From the NCBI RefSeq assembly GCF_027580225.2, contig NC_073354.2, positions 33,396,501 through 33,460,500 on the forward strand: a DNA stretch of 64,000 nt, written 5' to 3'. Positions 44,934-56,305 of the stretch are shown here, in pieces. Origin of the DNA: Misgurnus anguillicaudatus. Taxonomy: Eukaryota; Chordata; Actinopteri; Cypriniformes; Cobitidae. A model generated the notes under the pieces. The model was not told the origin of the DNA, searched no databases, and worked only from the letters and a program-made list of their open reading frames with translations. Made by a program: the position numbers and the translations under genes. Numbering within the stretch: the stretch's first letter is position 1; every line of letters starts with the position of its first letter.

Positions 44934-45083
44934 ACATTTACATTTATGCAACCGGCAGATGCTTTTATCCAAAGTGACTTTCAAGGTATACATTTGATCA
45001 GTATGTATATTTGAGAGGAATCGATCCCATGACTTTTTGTGCTGCTAACACAATGTGCTTCCTATTGAGCTACAATTCATCCC
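44934..45083 (-). repeat. tRNA-derived SINE
   Basis: On the minus strand: a head with TAGCTCAATAGGAAGCA (A box) and GGGATCGATTCC (B box), a middle part, and the tail AGTCACTTTGGATAAAAGCA, then TGCATAAATGTAAATG. This order is that of fish tRNA-derived SINEs. Confidence 0.8.
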
Positions 45084-45770
45084 GGGGATGCACCGATATT
45101 ACATTTTCCTACTAATATTGATAGCCGATTATTCTGACTGATATCTGCCGATACCGATAGTTTGGTGGTTATATTAAAGGTGCAGTGTGTAATTTTTCGA
45201 AGGATCTCTTGACAGAAATGCAAAATAATTTACAAAACTATATTATCAGGGGTGTATAAAGACCTTTTTATAATGAACCGTTATGTTTTTATTACCTTAG
45301 AATGAGACGTTTTTATTTACATGCACATTATGTGGAAGTCGCCATTTTGTGCCGCCATGTTTTTACAGAAGCCCTTAACAGACTTTAAAAAACTTTTTTG
45401 TCTCTGACGCTAACATGTTCTCTATTCATTTCAAAAGCGATGTGGATTGAGCTGTTGGTTACAATTCGCAACCTCACCACTAGATGCTGCTAAAATTTAC
45501 ACACTGCACCTTTAACTCGCATTAACTAAATTCTAAAGATAACATTTTCTGAATGTTATTCATTCATACAATGACCATTAATTTTGAACATTAAATTAGT
45601 GATGTTTCTTTTCATTTCCTATACATAGAGCTCAAATTCATTTCATTTTCTTGTTCTCTTTTGATTGACAGGATATATCAGCCATAACTATCGATAACCA
45701 ACATTGTGAAAAAAATGCTTATATCATCTAATACCGATTATTGGCCGATATATTTCTCTACTTCAATTTT
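45083..45770. mobile_element. Probable hAT element hosting an F2 copy
   Basis: GGGGATGCACCGATATTAC at the left, with CGATACCGATAG; ATATCAGCCATAACTATCGA and ACCGATTATTGGCCGATATA at the right. F2 copy 3 is inserted in the middle. Ends not delimited. Confidence 0.5.
45178..45511. mobile_element. TTAA-flanked MITE, family F2, copy 3
   Basis: TTAA at 45174-45177 and 45512-45515. Ends AGGTGCAGTGTGTAATTTTT and AAATTTACACACTGCACCT are inverted repeats. Confidence 0.92.
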
Positions 45771-45812
45771 TTTGTTATGTTGTCTTGAAGCCATATTTAA
45801 AGAGCCAGATAT

Positions 45813-46278
45813 TTGGGTCAGTGACAAAAATGGTTTGGCAAGAAAACCTTTAAAAAAAAACTTGTTTTAAAATAACGGAGTCCCTAAGGGGACATGGAGA
45901 AAAAAGAAATAAAGTTAAATCATAAATCAAATAAACTGCGTGAGCACGTGAAACCATCGTGTTTAGTTTCGCGTGCGCACGTGAAACTTTCGCGGGGACG
46001 CATGAAACTTTTGCTTTCACGGGCGCATGTGATAGTTTCACGAGCACACGCGAAACTATACTTTATTTAATTTTTTATCTTTCGCTTTAACATGTGCACG
46101 CGATAGTTTCACGTGCGCACGCGATAGTTTCACTTGCGCACACAAAACTAAACACGATGGTTTCACGTGCGCATGCAATAGTTTATTTGATTTATGATTT
46201 AACTTTATTTCTTTTTTCTCCATGTCCCCTTAGGGACACCGTCATTTTCTTGCCAAACCGTTTTTGTCTCTGACCCAA
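45813..46278. mobile_element. Long inverted repeat with a CACGTG/GCGCAC-rich core
   Basis: Ends TTGGGTCAGTGACAAAAATG and reverse complement CATTTTTGTC-type GACAAAAACGG reading TCTGACCCAA. Arms pair through AAAGAAATAAAGTTAAATC opposite GATTTAACTTTATTTC. The core consists of irregular repeats of GTTTCACGTGCGCACG and its complement; CACGTG occurs at 45945, 45978, 46110, 46164 and again outside at 46318. Confidence 0.8.
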
Positions 46279-46329
46279 TTCTGCACATGAAGGTTTCGTG
46301 TGAGCACATGAAAGTTTCACGTGAGCACA

Positions 46330-47080
46330 TTAAACTAAACTTTAGATTTTTTTACTCCAATGTCACCTTAGGGGCTAGGTATAAAAGCATGCATCAGGTT
46401 AACTTTAATTAATGTATTTATGTTAATTTTATAAAGTAAAAAATTACATTTGCACAATTTTTATGAAAGTTAAGACCGAATGGACCTGAAAATGTCAAAT
46501 GGTGTAACCGTCAATTGCGCCAAAGAATGAGAAATATTAAATATTTTATCCACCTTAATGGCATGTAAACATAATCATCACAAAAAAATATATATATATA
46601 TATTTTATTAGTTATTTCTAAATGGAAATTTTAAAGCGTTTTTGTAATATTTGTCCTGACATATGCTAAAAACAGCTCTGTTTTCTAAATAATCTTTGAC
46701 AAATGATGTAAAAATATACGTATTAAAAAATATTTTACACTAAACTAGATGATTATATTTTATTCCACATTTTTTTATGAATATATTTATATTTTTATTT
46801 AAAAAAATACTAGTTACACTAACTGACTCAGACCGGTTACACCACATTGACATTTTTGCAATTATCCCCCAAATATTCTTTCAAAATGAAATAAAACCAG
46901 AAATTTTAGACTTGGTCCTCAAAAAAAGAGAATGTATGCAAGTAATCTGCAAATTTATTTTGAAATTGTAACCCCTTTACATTTAATTGAACCATACGGA
47001 CACAAAATTATTAATGTCACGTCATTCTCCAAAGTTACTTGCAGTGCATTATTAGCTATACATTTTTTTTATTATTTGTG
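46330..47080. other. clic5 intron 5, stretch without gene
   Basis: AT-rich. It contains a short (TA)n tract at about 46588-46602. No other feature seen. Confidence 0.4.
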
Positions 47081-47142
47081 TCCTGGGATCAAACCCATGA
47101 TCTTTTGCACTGCTCAATGCAATGCTCTACCGACTGAGCCAC
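47081..47142 (-). repeat. tRNA-like SINE head
   Basis: On the minus strand TGGCTCAGTCGGTAGAGCA is a good RNA polymerase III A box with tRNA D-arm shape, and GGGTTTGATCCCA is a B box 30 bp later. The intervening part does not fold as a perfect anticodon arm, so it is a SINE head and not a tRNA gene. Confidence 0.6.
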
Positions 47143-47295
47143 AAAAAGTTGCCTAGCAGTTGGCGTGCATGGTTGGACACATTGTGCCATGTGGTGTTTA
47201 TGCTGGAAATGCATTCAAAGTCAAATTAAGCAACGTAAAATTTCTAATTGAGCTGAATTATTTCATTATTGTGTTTGTCCATTCATATTTTGAAG

Positions 47296-47460
47296 GTCGT
47301 TGCCAAGAAATATCGGAACTACGACATCCCTAGTGATTTGACCGGCGTGTGGCGCTACTTGAACAGCGCGTACGCACAGGAGGAGTTCACCAACACGTGT
47401 GCGGCTGACAGTGAGATCGAATTAGCATATAAAGATGTGGCTAAGAGGCTGGCCAAATAA
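47296..47460 (+). CDS. clic5: clic5 last exon with stop codon
   Basis: 165 bp including [61 protein letters not shown] is the nuclear-localisation-like motif of CLIC proteins. [16 protein letters not shown] agrees with CLIC5 (CLIC4 has CPSDKEVEIAY). The acceptor is TTGAAG, a weak pyrimidine tract. The protein ends at the family's usual length. Confidence 0.96.
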   Translation, partial: VVAKKYRNYDIPSDLTGVWRYLNSAYAQEEFTNTCAADSEIELAYKDVAKRLAK

Positions 47461-47926
47461 ATAAATGAACAGCAAAACACAGCCTGACCTGTGGTATGGT
47501 TATCCGACAAGACTCTGTTTGCCATGTAATTCAAAACAAATAAGTTATTACACCATTCATTCAAGGCCCTGATCCGTCACTGGTATTGAAAGGCCACGTC
47601 GTAAGTGTTGTTTGTCCAGTGACTCGGATGTGAATCTAAAATACCAATCTAGACGGTCAATATTTTCCCAAGTGTCTCGATTTAAAGAGGCGCACTTCAT
47701 ATTTTTCCCAATATATCTTCCTGTTTTATTCCCATTCTCCTATTATTATATCATTTGTGTAATTGTTTTTATCAGTCATACATTGAACATGCTTAGCTTT
47801 AGTCTTCCCTTAAAATCTAGCTTTTGCTGCTCAGTCTGACAGTTTATTTGCTTTCAGTTGCATCAATTTTTGTGTGTGTAATAAATGAAAAGATCAAATC
47901 TGAGCAGCAGGAACAAAAAAAATAAA
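47461..47926 (+). terminator. clic5: clic5 3' UTR with polyadenylation signals
   Basis: AATAAA occurs at 47457 (overlapping the stop), 47880-47885 and 47921-47926. The last two follow a TG-rich tract and are the better candidates. After 47926 a TTAA-flanked MITE begins at 47993, so the 3' UTR probably ends before it. Confidence 0.55.
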
Positions 47927-47992
47927 CGCAAGTCATTATTTACACCCTCATGTCTTTCCAGGCCGACATAATTATTCTTTTGGTTATCTTAA

Positions 47993-48647
47993 AGGGGACA
48001 TTTCACAAGACTTTTTAAAGATGTAAAATAAATCTTTGGTGTCTCCAGAATACATGTGAAGTTTTAGCCAAAAATATCATATAGATAATTTGAAGAGTTT
48101 CGTTGCAAAACGAGATAAATCCAATTTTTAACATTTTTGTCAAAACATGTGTATTATTATGTCATCATGTTATTATTTTGTTTTATGGAGGTTTAAATCA
48201 AGACAAACCAACTGCAGTTGCATTGAAATTAATTGAAATGCACAACCAAAAAACGAGATTTCTGAAAAATTAAAAAAACAGATTTATCTCGTTTTGCAAC
48301 GAAACTTTTCATTTATAATAACATGTTAAAATTGCCACTTTGTAGATGTGAGCAAAAATGTGGTGTCTTTGGGTGTGTCCTTTAATATGCAAATGAGTTG
48401 ATCTCTGCACTAAATGTCAGTGCCATGGTTGGATAGTGCAGATTAAGGGGCGGTATTATCCCCTTCTGACATCACAAGGGGAGCCAAATTTCAATGACCT
48501 ATTTTTTCACATGCTTGCAGAGAATGGTTTACCAAAACTAAGTTACTGGGTTGATCTTTTTTTCACATTTTTAGGTTGATAGAAGCACTGGGGACACAAT
48601 ATAGTACTTAAACATGGAAAAAGTCAGATTTTCATGATATGTCCCCT
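47993..48647. mobile_element. F1 MITE with an M1 MITE inside
   Basis: TTAA at 47989-47992 and 48648-48651. Ends AGGGGACATTTCACAAGAC and TTTTCATGATATGTCCCCT. Colinear with the right part of 42277-43453 apart from the insertion at 48091-48311. Confidence 0.92.
48091..48311. mobile_element. Mariner-type MITE, family M1, copy 3, nested in F1
   Basis: Ends TGAAGAGTTTCGTTGCAAAA and TTTTGCAACGAAACTTTTCA. Flanking F1 sequence is GATAATT on the left and TTTATAATAACATG on the right; other F1 copies have one GATAATTTAT, so a 2-bp duplication fits. Confidence 0.88.
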
Positions 48648-48869
48648 TTAAAGCCTGCGTCTAACCTGAGTTTGCTTTAAAAAAAAAATGGCACATCCAA
48701 ACGCTTTTCATTCAAAGTAACACAATGTTCTTTTTGGAATAAAACCCATAACAGAAACATAATTGAGTGCTACACAAATGCTATTGTAACATCAATCACA
48801 TCGATGTCCCACATACACAAGCGCTGTCTCCAAAAAATCGCTTTCTTCCATAAAGTATAGTAGGCGAAA

Positions 48870-49290
48870 ATAAGTATGCGAAAAGTATCCGGATGACTTT
48901 CTACCTCCGTATAGATGTTAAAGTGTGCATTCCATGGACACTTTACTATCCCATGAGCGAGATGAGGAGTCGCCAAATTCAAAAAGGTAAAATGCCGGAA
49001 ATATAAATATGGCCGCTCTTTAAGTGATTTAGATACGGAGAAATCCTTGTGAAGTAAAGTGTGATAGCATTTGTTGTGATTACGTCATTTGACGTTAGGT
49101 CAAAGACATTCGGGTCACATGACTAGGAAAACATGGCGGATACAGTATGTCCGAAATGTATTCATAATGCACCCACACATACTATACAGTGCGTACTGTT
49201 TTATTGTTAAAGCAAAAGGTACGCCATCTAATTCAGTACGTACTGTCATAGGACATAATGTCGGACGCAGCAAAGGTTTTTTTACACAAC
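48870..49290. repeat. Degenerate MITE with GTATCCGGATGAC-type phrases
   Basis: AAAAGTATCCGGATGACTTT and TCGGACGCAGC-type phrases also occur at 24550-24650 (GTAGGTCATCCGGGTACTTT and TTTCGGACGCAGC), so these are two copies of one repeat family. Ends not clear. Confidence 0.5.
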
Positions 49291-49559
49291 ATTACACAAA
49301 TACATATATTTTTATTGTTGAATGACCATTATATGAGCTGATATTGTATGGCAACAGTTTTTCAAAAATTATTTTTGAGTTCACTGGAAAAAATACAGGA
49401 AATGAGTTTGAACCATCATAGTTTAATTTTATATGCACTTTTCCTTAAGTGAAGTGCTGTCTAGTTTAATTTACTTTCCTTTTTGTTTCAAGGTTTTAAT
49501 TTTTAAGGTGCACAATACACAAAATTTGGGGTTATTTACAAAAAGGGATGATAATATAA

Positions 49560-49680
49560 CTATGCTGCGTTGTATTAACCCATTGTTGGGTCAAATATAA
49601 ATATTTTCTGCAGTAATTTGACCCAATGGCTGGAGTTTGTCCCTTTTTGACCCAACTGCATTGAAAAAAACAAAAAAAAA
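49560..49680. repeat. TTGGGTCA repeat, copy 1
   Basis: AACCCATTGTTGGGTCAAAT, TTGACCCAATGGCTGG and TTTTTGACCCAACTGC form a small foldback. A second copy lies at 59465-59700, split by a sequence starting CAGGGGCGTCGGAC. Confidence 0.65.
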
Positions 49681-49803
49681 TTTGAGTGTACTAAATAAGG
49701 AGTAATCAAACACATTTATTATATGCCTTGAATGGCAATGCAGTGTGGCAAATACATCATATCAATACATACTGGTAATGTTCATTTCTACATAAATATC
49801 CTG

Positions 49804-50010
49804 CACTGTAAAAAATTTCTGTAGAAATTACAGTATTACTGGGTATTACTGGCAACTAGCTGCCAGTAACTTACTGTAGATTTTACATTTTTGTTATTTA
49901 CTGGCAACATTAAGTTCGAAGTTAAATGAACATGACACATTTTTAGACTTTATCTTCTACAGTAAGTTACTGGCAACCAGCTGCAAAATTACAGCAAATT
50001 TTTTACAGTG
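49804..50010. mobile_element. CACTG-ended mariner-type MITE, member 3
   Basis: Ends CACTGTAAAAAATTTCTGTA and AGCAAATTTTTTACAGTG. The interior has ACTGGCAACTAGCTGCCAGT. Flanks are TG on both sides. Confidence 0.75.
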
Positions 50011-50049
50011 TGGTCATTTTTAACGTCACAAAAAGCAGTAATATCCTGT

Positions 50050-50580
50050 AGTTTAGGCCTGATCTCACAAGAATTCGTACATATTTTACTCAACATGATC
50101 TCACATTTGGCGTTTGCGTTAGTGTGTCACTTTAAGTATTGGTTTATGCGTTTTTTTTCTGCTTTATTCTTTTATATTTTCTAAACTTTAAACCAATTGT
50201 CGCCTGGTGTTGGGCTTAGAGTTGGGTTTGGGTAAGCATGTCATTTTATGTAAATCTAACCCTAAACCGAAGCGACAATGGTAAGAAAATAGGACAAACC
50301 AGTTGAGTAACCAATACGTGAGAATGCCACGGAAAAATGAGCAAAAAATTCTGTGACGATCCCACGGAAATTCGTGAGATTTTACGACTTTTATGAATAA
50401 GTACGACGTTAAACGCACAAAAACGTACAATTATCATAAAAACAATAACAAAACCCTGCCCCTAACCCCAACGTCACAGGGGTCAATGCAAATCGTACAA
50501 AAATTACGAATATGGTTATTAAAATAAATTAGCCACCTCATAAAATACGTACGAATTGCCATGAGATAGTGTTGGTAGTT
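50050..50580. repeat. CGTACG-rich degenerate repeat
   Basis: Phrases such as AGAATTCGTACATATTTTAC and AAAATACGTACGAATTGCC sit at opposite ends in inverted order, with CCTAACCCCAACGTCACAGG inside. A common repeat type; no gene. Confidence 0.5.
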
Positions 50581-50599
50581 TCCAAAAACAAAAATTTTC

Positions 50600-51180
50600 T
50601 TTCAAATTCTTTCTCACAGTTTCTGATTCTTTTAAAAAGATTTTATCGTTATTTCTCCCCATTTAGTTCTTCTTATCTCAAAGTGTTTAACATTGAGTTG
50701 TGATGGATACATCATGCCTAAATATTTATTTACAGCCCACTTTATGAGTAATTAATGAGCTGAGGGGGAACAGAGATTCACGGCACAGCGGTCCACCCAG
50801 ACAGAGAATAAGGAGATCGGATGGGGCATCTGTCCAGATCTCCTCCCCTCCACTTACAACTGCTGGAATATCACGGAGTTTGTGATAGGTCCTGGTGGAG
50901 CTCTCGCTCTTGTGTGGTTTGGAAAGGGTTTGATATGAAATGAGAGTGTGGCGCCGAAGAGGCCTGTTCAGAGCGAAGCACTATGAGTAAAATAATATTT
51001 TCACAGTTTGACTTGCATTATTCCTTTTTCCCCGTGCACACTTTTTTGCTAATTGATACGCTTTAATGGAGCAGTTTGTAAGGAAATGGATATTTATTGT
51101 AATTGAATGATCGCTGCTAATTGTGCGGTTCAATTTCTGGATGATTCTGAGCATCCACACATTCATATGTTTTTTTGCAG
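50600..51180. other. Single-copy-looking non-coding stretch
   Basis: Balanced composition and no resemblance to repeats in the window, e.g. GAGTAATTAATGAGCTGAGG (50750), CCGAAGAGGCCTGTTCAGAG (50955) and TGAATGATCGCTGCTAATTG (51104). Short homeodomain-like TAATTAAT words. Candidate conserved non-coding element 3' of clic5; conservation cannot be tested here. Confidence 0.3.
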
Positions 51181-51557
51181 ATAATATAGTATTGTGCAAA
51201 TGCTTTAGGCCACCACCAGCTTTTGTTTTAGTAAAGTTTTAATGATCATCCATATTTATTTTTCTTTCTCTTTATTAAGAGACACATTTTTAATTTCATA
51301 ACAATATGTCTTCTTCATGTCATGCAAAGGTCTGTATTTAGTGTTGACCTCTCTTGGCACTAAACACATCTTGAACTCTTTGGAGGAGACTGAAGTCCTG
51401 AAGTCATTTGATTAGAAATAGAAAATAGGATTTCATTTCATTTAGGATTCCATCTTGGATTTATGAGAGACACTGTGCAACGTACGTATGGCAACAAACG
51501 CTCACTACGCTAAAATCGTTTCTCAATCGGAAGGCTGCAGCCTCCTGAGGTCGCATA

Positions 51558-51781
51558 TGAAGAGTTTCGTTGCAAAACGCGATAACCACCGTTTTTTTAA
51601 TTGTTCAGAAATCTCTTCAATGCAACTGCAGTTGGTTTGTTTTGATTTAAACCTTCATAACTTGAAAAATACAGCTAAGTAGCACCATAAAACAAAATAA
51701 TAACATGATAACATAATAATAAACATGTTTTGACAAAAATGTTAAAAATGGATTTATCTCGTTTTGCAACGAAACTCTTCA
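51558..51781. mobile_element. Mariner-type MITE, family M1, copy 4
   Basis: TA at 51556-51557 and 51782-51783; ends TGAAGAGTTTCGTTGCAAAA and TTTTGCAACGAAACTCTTCA. The loop is reversed relative to copies 1-3. Confidence 0.92.
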
Positions 51782-51899
51782 TATGCAGGCTCATCAGTCT
51801 GGTTTATTTAAATAAACTGAACATTACATTCACAAGTCATAAGCATATTACAACAATTTATGATTAACTAAGAATAATAGTCAACTTTATAATTATTAA

Positions 51900-52030
51900 C
51901 GAATGGCGAGAATTGAGCATCTGGCGCGGTACGCGCGAATGGTGCCATTTTTGCTTTGATGCGAATTTGCAGCTGACGCCAGAGTTGAAAAATTTGAACT
52001 TTACCGGATTTTCGAGCGCTGAAATCACCC
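51900..52030 (+). mobile_element. Harbinger element fragment, copy 4
   Basis: GAATGGCGAGAATTGAGC, CGCGGTACGCGCGAATGGTG and CAGCTGACGCCAGAGTTGAA match 31050-31150 of the Harbinger element at 30888. Both ends are missing. Confidence 0.7.
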
Positions 52031-52134
52031 ACAATCCTATGCGTGCAGCACCAAAAGCACACCTTTCATTGACGCAATGATGCAATGACATGCACTTGCT
52101 AGCCTGTTCCATTTACGTGTTCTCCGAATGCTTA

Positions 52135-52929
52135 GACAACAAGTTGGGTATTTTACACTTAAAGCCCTGTTTTCAGATCGTTTATGATGAAATAGAACGG
52201 TTTTGACTGAAATTTCGACCTATGCGGCTGCGCCGAGAATTTTCGGGTGTTTGTTGTTTCACCTCCCACCTCTACAATGGCTGTATAGGTGCACTGAAAC
52301 AATCCTTCCTAAAATGCATTAAACTTTCGTTTACAAAGACGTTAAACTCAGCGATTGGTCAGGGGTGTTCACTGATATGCTCACACAAAAATCCCCGCAA
52401 AAGACGCCTTCCAATAGATGTCTTACCATTCGTTGTAAACTTGTGGACCTATTTTTCCAAACGCCTCACACCCTTATATTCGTCCACTGAGAGCTTGAAT
52501 AATAGACACTCCAGCCCAGTTGGTGGCGATAATCGGCCTTTGCCAATTGCAAGAATACAAACAACTCTGTTCCCGGCGGCGGAGTAATACCGTACCTCAC
52601 AGCACATCTAATACAAGTCAATGGAGTTGGGCAAAAACTATGATAAAACCTGTTGGAATGCGTATCTTGCTGCGATTTCTGTGTGAGCATATCAGTGAAC
52701 ACCCCCGACCACTCGGTGAGTTTCACGTATTTGTAAATGAAAGTTTAATGCATTTTAGAAAGGATTGTTCCAGTGCACCATTAAACCCATTGTAAAGGAG
52801 GGAGGTGACACAACAAACACCCAAAAACTCTCGGGGAGAAAATAGGTAGAAATTTCAGTCAAAACCGTTCTATTTCATCATAAACAATCTGAAAACAGGG
52901 CTTTAAGTGTAAAATACCAAACTTGTCCT
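52135..52929. mobile_element. Long inverted-repeat MITE, family F8
   Basis: The left arm (AAGTTGGGTATTTTACACTT, AAAGCCCTGTTTTCAGAT) is mirrored by the right arm (AAAACAGGGCTTTAAGTGTA, AACTTGTCCT). TTAA follows the right end (52930-52933); the left terminus is worn. Arms of about 250 bp; no coding content. Confidence 0.8.
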
Positions 52930-52984
52930 TTAAGAGGAGCCTCGCCTAGCCTCTGAAGGAAGTGACTTGTAAGGACTAGTCCTG

Positions 52985-53366
52985 CCAAGGAAGTATCCTT
53001 GACATTGAGAAACAGCCACTATCAAGGGTTCCTTCATGTTGTATGAGCGACTCCGGGCAGGGCTGCTGCCAGAGCAGCAAGAAGGCTCCTGATTGGTTAC
53101 CGTGGCGCGAAAATCCGCCAAAGTTCAAATTTTTCAACTTGGGCGTCAGCCGCAAATTCATGTCAAATGCAAAATGCACCAAAGGCACCATTAGCGCGTA
53201 CCGCGCAGATGCTCAAGATGCGCGAATGAGGCAGAAACGCTTCTACCGCGCATGCTAAACGCCTCGTTCGCGCCGCGAGACCTCCAGATGTGCATCAACG
53301 CATTGACTTAACATTGAAATCACTTGCGCTTGACGCCTCTACCGCAGCTGATGTAAACACAACATT
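52985..53366 (-). mobile_element. Harbinger element fragment, copy 3, minus strand
   Basis: Right end GATGTAAACACAACATTC is the Harbinger terminus; GCGCTTGACGCCTCTACCGC follows inward. On the minus strand an ATG at 53037 begins MKEPLIVAVSQ, the MADF start, but the homology ends within a dozen codons, where other sequence takes over. Confidence 0.7.
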
Positions 53367-53630
53367 CGGATTAAGAAACGCGGCATCTCTCGTAAATCGC
53401 TAAATACAAGATGGCGTCGTTACCGGAAGCATGTTATATTGTTTATAAAGTTTGAAATATGGATATTATTCTTACAAAATCACAACGATTACCCGCAGAA
53501 GACCTTTATTAACCCCTTGGAGTTGTGTGGATTGGATGGCTGCACTTTTTAGGGGTTTAAAGTCAGACGTTGATCCATGTTTTCTATCATTATGAAGCTT
53601 GTAAGAGCAAGAACATTTACTAAAATAACT

Positions 53631-54386
53631 GGGTGATTGTCACGAAATCCAGACTTAAAAGGTGTCCAGCATCAGATTTTTTAAAAAGCCCTTAAACCCA
53701 AATGTTTTTGCACATGTCATATATAACCATTATTTTTAGAGGATTTAAAAAATTTTTCCTATAGAATTATTTACATTTTTAGATTACCATTATAAAAAAT
53801 TATCATTACCGCAACATGATATTACATTAAATATATGCATTTACAAACTGATGTTTCGGTGATGAGAACTAAAAAGTTGTCTAGGTACTATGACAAACAA
53901 AATTTTAACTTTTTTCTGGGGAGAAAAATAAGAACTGCTTACCTGGTAGCCATCTTGAGTGTCACAGTCAATTATATCCCTTCCAACAAATTTTTTTTAA
54001 ATGTTAGTTCCTTGAGGGCTTAAACGATGATTGAAAATTGTTGCGGAGGATGAGAAAATTGGTTTTGGACACATTTATATTCCTTATTATTGTCCCTACA
54101 TTTACCAATGATCACCAAATACCACATGTTTCTTAACTGTAAATGTTTATAGTGTAACATGCACTGAAGCTTTTTATTTTTTTTAGATTTTTTATTATAA
54201 ATATTTCCATGTCAAAGAACCCAAATCCCGTCATGGACACGTTGCGGTAATGAAGATTTTCCCCTTAAATGTGGAAAAAACAACAAAATTGGTTTGTATG
54301 ATGTCATTTAAAATCATGTGCAAAATAGTACATGAAGAGATGTTTGTAACTGTATGCTTCTTAGTCTAATTTCGCGAGAATCACCC
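53631..54386 (-). mobile_element. R1 element, copy B, both ends present
   Basis: Left end GGGTGATTGTCACGAAA and right end TTTCGCGAGAATCACCC are an inverted repeat, defining R1 as a 756-bp element. The interior matches 37050-37691. It provides the empty site for the hAT MITE at 36677. On the minus strand, AAGATGGCTACCAG is followed by GTAAGCAG, a splice-donor-like junction shared with copies A and C. Confidence 0.82.
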
Positions 54387-54519
54387 AAATGTATTTATCT
54401 AAAAGATGATGGACATGTATCTCGGATTGCTTGAGGGTGAGTAAATCATGGAGAAATTTTGATATTTGGTTTCTATAAAACAGATTGAGAAATGTGTTAT
54501 ACCTTTGCAAAAACAACAA

Positions 54520-54930
54520 ATTTAATGTGGCCTAAGACTTTTGCAAAATGCTCTTTTACGCTAGCTAAAGGGACGTCACAGAGGCAGAGTCTCCATCTAA
54601 ACTGGGTTTCATTGTCCATTAAACGCAAAGAAACAGACTTTGATCTGATCGTTTCGACGTTGGGCAAAAAAGAGTAATGTCTGCTAACAGATTTAAACAC
54701 GAGCTTTCAGGCCTCGGATCAAAGCTCTCGCTTCGCCTCCACTCTCTCATTATGGCCGAAAGCCATCCGAGCCCGTCTCTATTTTTCCTTTAAAGAGCCT
54801 CAAGTCTCAGAAGACCCGTGCCCGTCAGATTTACAATAGAGAATGTGACTATTTACCCGAAGTGGGAGCCATCCAGAAATAACAGTCCAGAAAAATAAAT
54901 GGAGCCTGCTATATTTTTCCACACAAGTAA
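54520..54930. other. Single-copy-looking non-coding stretch
   Basis: No repeat resemblance. Phrases such as GGGACGTCACAGAGGCAGAG and CTCTCATTATGGCCGAAAGC have balanced composition. Open frames on both strands have no domain. Candidate conserved non-coding element, untested. Confidence 0.3.
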
Positions 54931-55450
54931 GAAAATACGCTACAGGACTCGTGCCTCGCTGTTTGGTAATTGGTTCTTAAACATTCTCTGTCTGGGATCT
55001 CCGCGTATACGTTCAGCGTTTTTGATAATATACAATGCGGCATTAATGTCAAACATTTCTCTCTGTGATCCAGTGCTGTAACTTTAATCTGTTTATACAG
55101 ACTCGAGTGATTCACAAGTCCTCCTGTTCCAGAGATACGGCCTAGATTTCCACTTCTTAGGTCCATTTTTAACTTTACGAACTGTGTTTTAACGGCGAAG
55201 GTTATTAATTCAAACTACACATGGAGGAAAACATAAAATTAGGGTCTGTCATGTGCTAATCTCCAAACAGCTAAGGGAGTAAAGGCAGAAAGCCAGGCAT
55301 GTGAAACTTCAGCTATAAATTGTGAAGTCTTTACAAGGTAACTGCTATATATATGGGTCACTTCCTAAGGCCAGATTTAAAACCAGCACCAGGCTGGTGG
55401 CTTTAGGTATAAGCTTGATAATGTCCTCACAGCTTAGCCATTTCCTTTAA

Positions 55451-56305
55451 AGGCACAATAAGTAAGATTTTTGCCTTAAAATGTTTTTATTACCTTAGAA
55501 TGAGACGTTTTTATCGACATACATTGTGGGTCCCTTACATAGAAGTTGCGTCATGTTTCTACAGTAGCCCTAAACAGAGTGCGTTTAAAATAACAGAATA
55601 AAGGTGATGTAATGCTACATACACACCAAATGGAGGACATCGCGCTCCTCGCTCTAGATTACTTGCAGAATTTCACTTTGTGTCATGCAAATTTTTCGCT
55701 TGAGTTGAATATGTTCGACGTGGACGAAGACGGGTTTGAGGCGAATAGCGTGTGTTTTCGCGACAAACGCGCCATTCGCATCGCCCCACGCGAGGAGGCG
55801 TCTAATCACGTCTATGCATTGACTTTGTATGTAATCTACTTGCGCAAATCGTTGAACTCGCGTTTGGTGTGTATGCCCCATAAGGTAAGATGGGCTGCCA
55901 TGAGAATGCATAGGAAAGGCAGGGTGACATCAAACAAAAATGCAATAAAATGCCACTAATAATAAATATTAAAACATTTGAAATGAACACACATGTTAAA
56001 ATCTATTACCTAAAGACCTTACAAAATGAACTGTATTGTTTTTATTACCTTAGAATGAGACGTTTTTATCTACATACAATGCAGGTCCCCTTACATAGAA
56101 GTTGCGTCATGTTTTTACAGTAGCCCTAAACGGACAAATTTGAGTTTTGTCACTACGTTGTCTCATACAATGTCGTGTTTGTCCTGTAGCAGCTACCGTA
56201 GCTTCTCTATGCGTTTTGAAAGTGAGGGGTGAGCTGTAGACTGATCGTTGGTTGCAATTTACAATCTCACCACTAGATGCCACTAATAATCTACACAGTG
56301 ATCCT
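55451..56305. mobile_element. F2 MITE copies in tandem, with a Harbinger MITE inside
   Basis: TTAA at 55447-55450 and 56306-56309. Two overlapping partial F2 copies: TTATTACCTTAGAATGAGAC occurs at 55489 and again at 56041. Between them lies a MITE at 55613-55880. Confidence 0.72.
55613..55880. mobile_element. Harbinger-type MITE nested in F2
   Basis: Ends TGCTACATACACACCAAA and CGTTTGGTGTGTATGCCCCA are inverted repeats; TAA on both sides (55610-55612 and 55881-55883). The 115-codon frame across it is accidental. Confidence 0.78.

Noticed and set aside
47081..47142. Possible true tRNA gene
   Set aside because: A and B boxes are present, but no good anticodon stem or acceptor pairing could be drawn; it fits a SINE head better.
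55612..55959. 115-codon frame from 55612
   Set aside because: It covers a Harbinger-type MITE with TAA duplication and has no domain or codon pattern.
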